From the NCBI GenBank assembly GCA_964646605.1, contig CAZYEX010000114.1:1-26034 (forward strand): a stretch of DNA of 26,034 bases. Reading direction: 5' to 3'. The translations under genes were made by a program, and so were the position numbers. The notes under the pieces are model-generated. The model had not been told where the DNA came from. It saw nothing but the letters and a program-made list of their open reading frames with translations, and did not search any database. This stretch comes from SBAX01 sp964646605 (GTDB lineage: Bacteria > Planctomycetota > Phycisphaerae > UBA1845). Below, piece by piece: positions 21,063-26,034 of this stretch. How positions within the stretch are numbered: the stretch's first letter is position 1; each line of letters starts with the position of its first letter.

Positions 21063-22670
21063 TCACCGCGCCAGGGCCACGGCGCGGACTTCGCGGAGGA
21101 CGGTAACGCGGATTTCGCCGGGGTAGGTCATTTGCTCCTCGATGCGTTTGGCGACGTCGTGGGCGATGGCCGCGGCGGTGGCGTCGTCCACGCGCTTGGC
21201 GTCCACGATGACGCGGATTTCGCGGCCCGCTTGGATGGCGAAGGCTTCCTTGACCCCGGGGTGGACCTTGGCGATCTCCTCGAGTTGCTGCAAGCGTTGC
21301 ACGTATCGTTCGAGGGATTCTCGTCGTCCGCCGGGTCGAGCGGCGCTGATGGCGTCGGCGGCCATGACGATGGGCGTGTAGGGGCTGATCGCGGGGATGT
21401 CGCCGTGGTGCCCCTCGATGGCATTGAGGACCTCGGGGCGTTCGGTGAACTTCTTACAGAAGTCGGCGCCGATTTTTTGGTGGCTGCCCTCGACCTCGTG
21501 GTCGATGGCCTTGCCGATGTCGTGGAGCAGTCCGCAGCGGCGGGCGAGTCGGCCGTCCAGACCGAGTTCGTCGGCGATGGCTTGGCACAAGAAGGCGACC
21601 TCGATGCTGTGGCGGAGGACGTTCTGCCCGTAGCTGGTGCGGAACTTGAGACGGCCGAGCAAGTCGAGCTGTTTGCGGTGCAATCCGCCGACGCCGGCCT
21701 CGATGGAGGCTTTCTTGCCGGTTTCGAGAACTTCCTCCTCGACTTCCTTTTGGACCTGTAGGACGAGTTCTTCGATTCGTCCGGGGTGGATTCGGCCGTC
21801 CGAGATGAGGCGCTCCAGGGAACGGCGGGCGGTTTCGCGTCGGACGGGGTCGAAGGCGCTGACCAGGACCACGCCGGGGGTGTCGTCGACGATGACGTCG
21901 ACGCCGGTGGCTTTCTCGAAGGCGCGGATGTTTCGTCCCTCGCGTCCGATGACCCGGCCCTTCATTTCGTCGTTGGGGATATCGACGGTGGAGACGGTGC
22001 TCTCGCAGGTGTGCTCGCCGGCGTAGCGCTGAATGGCGGTGAGGACGATTTCACGGGAGCGCTGGAAGGCCTCGTCCTTGGCGGCGGAAATGGTTCGCTC
22101 GACGAGCAAGGCGGCGTCGCGGTCCAGCTCGTGGCGGAGGTCGTCGAGGATGGTCCGTTTGGCCTCCTCGACGGACATACCGCTGATTTTGAGGAGCGTC
22201 TCGCGTCGTTGCGCGAGAAGCGCTTCGGCGTCTTGTTCCTTTTGGGTGAGTTCATCGGCCCGTGTAGCAAGCTTCTTGACGACCTGTTCGAGGTTTCGTT
22301 CCTTGGTGACCAGGGTGTCGAGCTTGCCTTCGAGATTGTCCTCGCGCTTGGCGAGTCGTTTCTCGTTCTCCCTCATTTCGGCGCGGAGGGCGTCGCCTTC
22401 GATCTTGAGTTTCTCCTGACCGCGGAGGTATTCGGCTTTGGCCTCGACTTCCGCTTTCTTCCGTACGACTTCGGCGTCGGCGCGGGCTTCGGTGGTGAAG
22501 CGTTCGGCCTCGCGTTTGGCGGTGTCGATGCGTATGCGGCCCAACCAACGGTTGAGGAGGTACGCGGCGAGGAGGGCAGCGACGGCGCCGCCGGCACCGG
22601 CTGCGGCCAGTCTCCAGCCCGAGGCGCCGTCGGCCTGGGCGAGCACGTGTATCCAAGTCGAAGCGAGCAT
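21063..22670 (-). CDS. rny: Ribonuclease Y
   Basis: This 535-residue endoribonuclease starts mRNA turnover. It has an N-terminal membrane helix (about 18-38), a long coiled coil (50-200), a KH domain (about 225-290, with GRVIGREGRNI at 238-248) and an HD domain (about 350-440) with H354 and the HD pair H383-D384 (LLHDIGKAIDHE). All are in place and the length is normal. ATG 22670 follows GGGATGG. The 5' leader contains a strong hairpin (22687-22725). The gene is followed closely by a GTGGG hairpin repeat, and the next minus-strand gene is uncharacterised. Its functional partner ymdB lies about 2.7 kb further along on the same strand. Confidence 0.95.
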   Translation of the reverse strand: MLASTWIHVLAQADGASGWRLAAAGAGGAVAALLAAYLLNRWLGRIRIDTAKREAERFTTEARADAEVVRKKAEVEAKAEYLRGQEKLKIEGDALRAEMRENEKRLAKREDNLEGKLDTLVTKERNLEQVVKKLATRADELTQKEQDAEALLAQRRETLLKISGMSVEEAKRTILDDLRHELDRDAALLVERTISAAKDEAFQRSREIVLTAIQRYAGEHTCESTVSTVDIPNDEMKGRVIGREGRNIRAFEKATGVDVIVDDTPGVVLVSAFDPVRRETARRSLERLISDGRIHPGRIEELVLQVQKEVEEEVLETGKKASIEAGVGGLHRKQLDLLGRLKFRTSYGQNVLRHSIEVAFLCQAIADELGLDGRLARRCGLLHDIGKAIDHEVEGSHQKIGADFCKKFTERPEVLNAIEGHHGDIPAISPYTPIVMAADAISAARPGGRRESLERYVQRLQQLEEIAKVHPGVKEAFAIQAGREIRVIVDAKRVDDATAAAIAHDVAKRIEEQMTYPGEIRVTVLREVRAVALAR

Positions 22671-22686
22671 CGTCGGTCCATCCCTA

Positions 22687-22725
22687 CAGGCCTGCGTCCC
22701 TCCGTGGACGGAGGGCGACAGCCTG
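22687..22725 (-). promoter_or_regulatory. Leader hairpin of rny
   Basis: CAGGC (22687-22691) pairs with GCCTG (22721-22725), and CCCTCCGT (22698-22705) with ACGGAGGG (22708-22715), both perfect, with an internal loop. The element is 17-55 bases before the rny start, so it would lie in the 5' leader. It may equally be one of the local hairpin repeats. Confidence 0.45.
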
Positions 22726-22870
22726 CAATGCGATGATCGCTCTTAGGAGAGAGTCGAAAGCGGGTCGTGAAGCGCCGCGTGGGCTGCGTCAGGGACGAGT
22801 GGAGAGCCCTTCATGGCCACGGTGGGCGCCTGCTTCGACACCCCACCGGCGAACGTGGTCCTCGGGCGAA

Positions 22871-22900
22871 CAAAGAATTGGAAATGCCGAATTCGGAATG
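22871..22900. repeat. Diverged AT-rich dispersed repeat
   Basis: GAATTGGAAATGCCGAATTC is followed by GGAATGCGG. It resembles the GGAAATCGGCAAT type at 1837 and 8395. Confidence 0.4.
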
Positions 22901-23482
22901 CGGAAACTAGAACCCGACATCACTCCGCGCACCGCATCGGCCATTCTTCGTACCTCGCCCCAAGGCACCCCGCTCCACCAAGACCCTTTGTCCGCAACGT
23001 CCTCGCAACACTGCGTGAGGACACGCATCCACGAGTCCAAACCAGCGCCCCGTGATCCACCGAGGAACGACAATCGCACGGTGGCGTGCGGAAGCGCCGG
23101 GAAAGATCGTTCAGCAACCGGTCCGCCGTTTCGCCGACCGGTGCTCGCCCGCGAAAAACTCACTCCTCACGTCGAACCCGCGACCAAGCACGAGCCGTAA
23201 CGCAAAGGCGATCATCAATAAAGCGACAATTCAATTACGTCGGCGCACCGTAGCGCCGCAGGGAGTGTAGAGGAGTTATCGGGATTGTCAAGACGTCGGT
23301 GAGTTGCGGCGGAGGAAAATTCCGCGTTACGGGCGCGGGTTCGCCCACGGTCAGCTTGCCCACGCGACTAGCGTTTTCCCTCGTGTGCGGTGGTCTGGGC
23401 CATCGGTTGGCCGTCAAGCAAGAGGGCGCGTTCATCATAGAGGCGATGGACGGCTTCGACGGCAGTGGCACGAAGTCACATT

Positions 23483-24178
23483 CTAGACGTGTGCGGAGCG
23501 GGTTGTTTGGAGGGTGGGGAAGACGTCGGCGACGGAGTGTTGCTGTTCGAGTTCGGACATGAAGCGTTCGAGGTCGGCAAGGCGTCGGCGGGCGACTTCT
23601 CGGACGGAGTCGAAATGGAAAGCATCCTGGAGTCGGGCGGACCAGAATTGGTATTCCTGCTTTCGATGCCAGGTGTCGAGGACGGCTTGGACGGCCTTGC
23701 CGTCGAGCAATCCGCGGCGGATCGCGGGCCAGAGAGAGAGCAGGCCGAACTCTTGCAAGTTCTTGGCGTCGGCGACGATGTGGCCCTCGATCACCTCCGT
23801 GGTGCGCTCGTGATAGGTACGAACGGCCCGGCCGGCACGGTCCAGGGATGCAGGCGGGAGTAGGCCGGCGAGGCTGTGTTCCATCATCCTCGCGCCTTCT
23901 TCTCGGTCGCCTTCGGTGAGGGTTCCCAGGAGGACTTCGGTACGTTCGGTTTCACCGCTGCGGCACCGAGCAGACCAACCGGCGTCGTGATACAAGGCCG
24001 CTGCCACCACGGCGATCTCGTCCGACGTGCGAACGCGGACCTCGGGCAGGGTCAGGATGGTCTGGGCGGTTTTGGCGACGCGCGCGGAATGCTCCCAGAG
24101 GAATACATCCGCCTCCCCGCGCGGGATGGGGATGAGCAAGTCGGCGCGGGCGCGCTTCCAGATGGCGTCGTGGTCCAT
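23483..24178 (-). CDS. HD-domain phosphohydrolase-like protein
   Basis: This 231-residue protein has the HD fold markers H30 (WEHSARVAK), the H64-D65 pair (ALYHDAGW), H118-like EHSLAGL, and a later D in VADAKNLQEFG. HD proteins hydrolyse phosphate esters such as nucleotides; the substrate cannot be told here. There is no membrane helix or signal peptide. It starts at ATG 24178, and is separated from mqnC by 350 bp of repeat-containing DNA. It may be a metabolite or nucleotide phosphohydrolase; no specific family was recognised. Confidence 0.8.
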   Translation of the reverse strand: MDHDAIWKRARADLLIPIPRGEADVFLWEHSARVAKTAQTILTLPEVRVRTSDEIAVVAAALYHDAGWSARCRSGETERTEVLLGTLTEGDREEGARMMEHSLAGLLPPASLDRAGRAVRTYHERTTEVIEGHIVADAKNLQEFGLLSLWPAIRRGLLDGKAVQAVLDTWHRKQEYQFWSARLQDAFHFDSVREVARRRLADLERFMSELEQQHSVADVFPTLQTTRSAHV

Positions 24179-24528
24179 GTGGCTCTACACCGGGGTTGCC
24201 TTGGCCCGCCGAGAGAATCCCTCCCTTGGAAGTCGGCCGCGGCACTTAGATGCAGGGGCCGAACCGCTTGCTCGGAAAACCAATCGAACGGAATCGCTCC
24301 CTTCCACCCACCGTTCGTTCGCCCATGCGGCGGCGTTGAAGCTCGCCGAAGACGCTGGTCGAGAATCGAGGGAAGCCATTGTACCGCAAGGGGACCCAGG
24401 GATGCTACCGGGAAATCCCGGAGTTGGGCTTTTCCCTTTCGGAGGGGCGGACACACTTGGGTGAGCACGTTGTCCGCAGGCTCGCCCTTGACGCTTCGCG
24501 TAAAGGGGAGCCGCCTGCGGCTCTGAGT
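24179..24528. other. Gene-free interval between mqnC and the HD-domain gene
   Basis: The interval contains a palindrome CCGGGA-AA-TCCCGG (24408-24421) and copy 2 of the 29-nt repeat (24498-24526). No gene is supported. Confidence 0.5.
24498..24526. repeat. 29-nt palindromic repeat, copy 2 (inverted)
   Basis: Exact reverse complement of 18418-18446, with stem GAGCCGC (24508-24514) and GCGGCTC (24517-24523). It lies two bases after the mqnC stop. A GCCCTTGAC word, also in the copy 1 region, sits next to it at 24484-24492. Confidence 0.75.
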
Positions 24529-25710
24529 CTACACGGCGTGGGTGGATCCAAGCTCGATGGGGTGATAGTAAAAATCGCGTTTTTGAGGGAGCCAACCGGC
24601 GTTTTGGATGGCTTGGCGGATTCCCTGTTCCGTAAGGCGAAAGGTGGTTCCGGCGGCAGAAACGACGTTCTCTTCCATCATCACTGAACCCATGTCGTTC
24701 GCGCCGAAGAAAAGTGCGAGTTGACCTATCTTCACACCCTGGGTGACCCAGCTCGACTGGATGTTGGGGATGTTGTCGAGATAAAGCCGGGCGAGGGCGC
24801 TCATCTTCAAGTACTCGTGGGCATCGGCGAGGAGCAGGTGCGTTCCGTCGGGGCGGGCGGGTGCGTCGAGGGGCAGGGAGGTGACGCGGCCCAGGGGCGT
24901 GTCGCCGGGCTGGAAAGTCCAGCAGATGAAGGCCGTGAAGCCGCCGGTTTCGTCTTGAAGATCGCGGATGCGGCGGAGGTGCTCGATGCGTTCCTCGACG
25001 GTCTCGATGTGGCCGAACATCATGGTGATGCTGGTGCGCATTCCGATGCCATGGGCCTCGCGCATGACGTGCAGGTATTGATCGGTGTTCGTTTTTCCCT
25101 GGGCGATTTTTCTGCGGACTCGATCGACGAGGATTTCGGCGCCGCCGCCGGGGATGGAATCGAGGCCGGCTTCTTGCAAGCGGAGGAGGACGTCGCGGAC
25201 GCTCATCTCGAAGATTTCGTGGAAGGCGTGAATCTCCGGGGGGCTGAAGGCGTGGATGTGGATGGTGGGGTACTCGCGCTTGATGAACCGAAGGAGGTCG
25301 AGGTACCACTCGAACGGAAGCAGCTCCGCGGGCACGAGTCCGCCTTGCATGAGGATTTGCGTGCCGCCGATGTCGAGGAGTTCCTCGATCTTGGCCCCGA
25401 TCTCCTGAAACGACAGCACGTATCCATCGGGGAGGTCCTTGCGGCCGGTGTCCATGCCCGGAGGGTCGGCTTTGAAGTTGCAGAAGATGCACTTCGCCGA
25501 GCAGTAGTTGGCGTAGTTGATGTTGCGATCGACGACGTACGTTCGATACGGCTCGGGGTGGAGGCGCAGGGTGACGGCATGCGCTCGCCGGCCAAGCTCG
25601 TGAATCGAGCAGTCGTCGTACAGGGCGAGGGCGTCCGCGTCGTCGATCCGCGCGTGGCGCGGGAGTGTCAGAGTCGCGGCAGCGGTGGTCATTCGGGGAT
25701 TGGTCTCCAT
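24529..25710 (-). CDS. mqnC: Cyclic dehypoxanthinyl futalosine synthase (MqnC)
   Basis: This 393-residue radical-SAM enzyme makes cyclic dehypoxanthinyl futalosine in the futalosine route to menaquinone. The cluster ligands are C70, C74 and C77 (CSAKCIFC), preceded by DRNINYANY. Later blocks are GGLVPAELLPFEWY, IHAFSPPEI, GLDSIPGGGAEILVD, MMFGHIETVEERI and MEENVVSAAGTTF, typical of MqnC/CofH-like enzymes. MqnE and CofH share the fold; the wording here favours MqnC. The frame starts at ATG 25710; ATG 25692 (MTTAAA) is possible. A TATAAT box lies only nine bases before ATG 25710, suggesting a leaderless message. No other mqn gene is in the window. Confidence 0.9.
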   Translation of the reverse strand: METNPRMTTAAATLTLPRHARIDDADALALYDDCSIHELGRRAHAVTLRLHPEPYRTYVVDRNINYANYCSAKCIFCNFKADPPGMDTGRKDLPDGYVLSFQEIGAKIEELLDIGGTQILMQGGLVPAELLPFEWYLDLLRFIKREYPTIHIHAFSPPEIHAFHEIFEMSVRDVLLRLQEAGLDSIPGGGAEILVDRVRRKIAQGKTNTDQYLHVMREAHGIGMRTSITMMFGHIETVEERIEHLRRIRDLQDETGGFTAFICWTFQPGDTPLGRVTSLPLDAPARPDGTHLLLADAHEYLKMSALARLYLDNIPNIQSSWVTQGVKIGQLALFFGANDMGSVMMEENVVSAAGTTFRLTEQGIRQAIQNAGWLPQKRDFYYHPIELGSTHAV

Positions 25711-25719
25711 GGCCGGCGG

Positions 25720-25725
25720 ATTATA
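25720..25725 (-). promoter_or_regulatory. Possible -10 box of mqnC
   Basis: TATAAT on the minus strand lies nine bases before ATG 25710. No -35 box was seen; the hairpin 25733-25750 lies where one would be expected. Confidence 0.35.
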
Positions 25726-25862
25726 GATGCCCGGTCGCTCTTCCGCGACCGCTCCCTTTACTCTTACGGCGTTTCAGGGTTTTTGAAAAACGAGGCGCGA
25801 AACGCATTTTCGCCCGCCCGTCCCGCCGTAGCCGCGTAATCCGAGCCGCGCATGATCAGAGC

Positions 25863-25880
25863 CGCGGCATTCATGCCGCG
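25863..25880. repeat. CGCGGCAT hairpin
   Basis: CGCGGCAT (25863-25870) and ATGCCGCG (25873-25880) form an 8-bp perfect stem with a two-base gap. It follows ATCAGAGCCG, the same word as the start of the 29-nt repeat. Confidence 0.45.
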
Positions 25881-25888
25881 CGCCCCAT

Positions 25889-25909
25889 CCGAGCCCCGAG
25901 CGCAGGCGA
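25889..25909. repeat. Short dispersed repeat, CCCGAGCGCAGGCGA, copy 2
   Basis: Matches 16172-16192 with one mismatch over 21 bases. Confidence 0.45.
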
Positions 25910-25945
25910 CCGGCTCCTCCCCGCCCGGAGGGCGCACGAAGGTTG

Positions 25946-25966
25946 CCAGGGACATCATGTCCCTGG
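25946..25966. repeat. GGGACA hairpin
   Basis: CCAGGGACA (25946-25954) and TGTCCCTGG (25958-25966) form a perfect 9-bp stem with loop TCA. No T-run follows it. Confidence 0.5.
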
Positions 25967-26034
25967 AAAGTGGCCCCTAACTTCCCTTCTGCTTTTTTTC
26001 CCGCACAGCTCGTACAGCTTCCGCCTTAAACCCT

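Larger units (their letters stand above)
22671..23482. other. Long gene-free interval upstream of rny
   Basis: About 810 bp separates the HD-domain gene end (23483) from the rny start (22670). It contains the hairpin at 22687-22725 and an AT-rich dispersed repeat at 22871-22900. I looked for tmRNA, RNase P RNA, 4.5S RNA and tRNA signatures and saw none. Open frames in it are short and partly encoded by repeat DNA. It may hold an undetected ncRNA. Confidence 0.5.
25711..26034. other. Gene-free right end with clustered hairpins
   Basis: Four inverted or dispersed repeats lie here: GGTCGC-TCTTCC-GCGACC (25733-25750), CGCGGCAT-TC-ATGCCGCG (25863-25880), the CGAGCGCAGGCGA repeat (25889-25909) and CCAGGGACA-TCA-TGTCCCTGG (25946-25966). 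No gene was seen up to the edge. Confidence 0.55.

Noticed and set aside
22789..23163. A 124-codon minus frame upstream of rny
   Set aside because: It contains residues encoded by an AT-rich repeat (FRIPNSAFPI) and resembles no protein.
23310..23350. GGAGGAAAATTCCGCG, considered as the 5' core of RNase P RNA
   Set aside because: It resembles GAGGAAAGTCCGGGC only in part, and no downstream conserved RNase P regions were found.
23300..23482. Protein-like minus-strand frame (EAVHRLYDERALLLDGQPM) just after the HD gene
   Set aside because: It has no plausible start codon, is under 40 residues and ends in a stop; I cannot support a gene.

Overview
The window is GC-rich bacterial DNA most consistent with a member of the Planctomycetota, probably a Phycisphaerae-like lineage. 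The taxonomic clues are a large secreted beta-helix protein with a CSLREA-type motif, thrombospondin type 3 calcium repeats and a dockerin-like tail with an NCFRG motif; a membrane protein ending in the CRRCGYDL...CPECG zinc ribbon that recurs in planctomycete genomes; an ABC-2 permease fused to a CPBP protease; and intergenic regions full of short dispersed repeats. No rRNA, tRNA, CRISPR array, prophage or intact transposase was seen. The assignment is inference from protein style, not from a marker gene.

Layout. 1-1293 (+): the end of a DNA methyltransferase fused to a PD-(D/E)XK nuclease domain, then a two-helix membrane protein overlapping a previously easy-to-miss 55-residue proline-rich gene. 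1294-1905: repeat debris. 1906-4835 (-): NatA/NatB-like ABC exporter operon whose permease carries a CPBP intramembrane protease. 4948-7459 (+): orphan antitoxin-like gene, fumarase (fumC) and a methanethiol S-methyltransferase (mddA). 7638-9379 (+): two toxin-antitoxin type modules, VapBC and MNT/HEPN, the second with a frameshifted HEPN gene. 9480-13753 (+): zinc-ribbon membrane protein, lipoyl synthase (lipA) and the large secreted protein. 13830-14760 (-): HU-like protein and a small lipoprotein. 15001-16167 (+): rmuC. 16262-18406 (-): tyrS and the phosphodiesterase ymdB. 18851-20239 (+): lipoprotein with calcium and InlB-like repeats. 20294-25710 (-): uncharacterised protein, RNase Y (rny), HD-domain protein and mqnC.

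Function. Most of the window is housekeeping: fumarase (TCA cycle), lipoate synthesis, menaquinone synthesis by the futalosine route (mqnC), tyrosyl-tRNA charging, mRNA turnover (rny and ymdB), and DNA maintenance (rmuC, HU). Interspersed are accessory modules: the methyltransferase-nuclease, the 2TM/proline-rich pair, and the two toxin-antitoxin loci.

The least explained signal is in the gaps. At least six families of short repeats recur in this one window: an AT-rich TGGTAATTCG family that supplies the last codons of the ABC permease; an exact 29-nt palindromic repeat at 18418 and 24498, the first copy beside a 16-bp stem enclosing two hairpins; a 30-nt GTGGG hairpin after both ymdB and rny; a 21-nt repeat on either side of vapBC; a 21-nt GAGCGCAGGCG repeat; and a CCGCGGCAT hairpin. 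The two best candidates for something undescribed are the 2TM/proline-rich gene pair beside the methyltransferase-nuclease and the structured 18418-18550 element.
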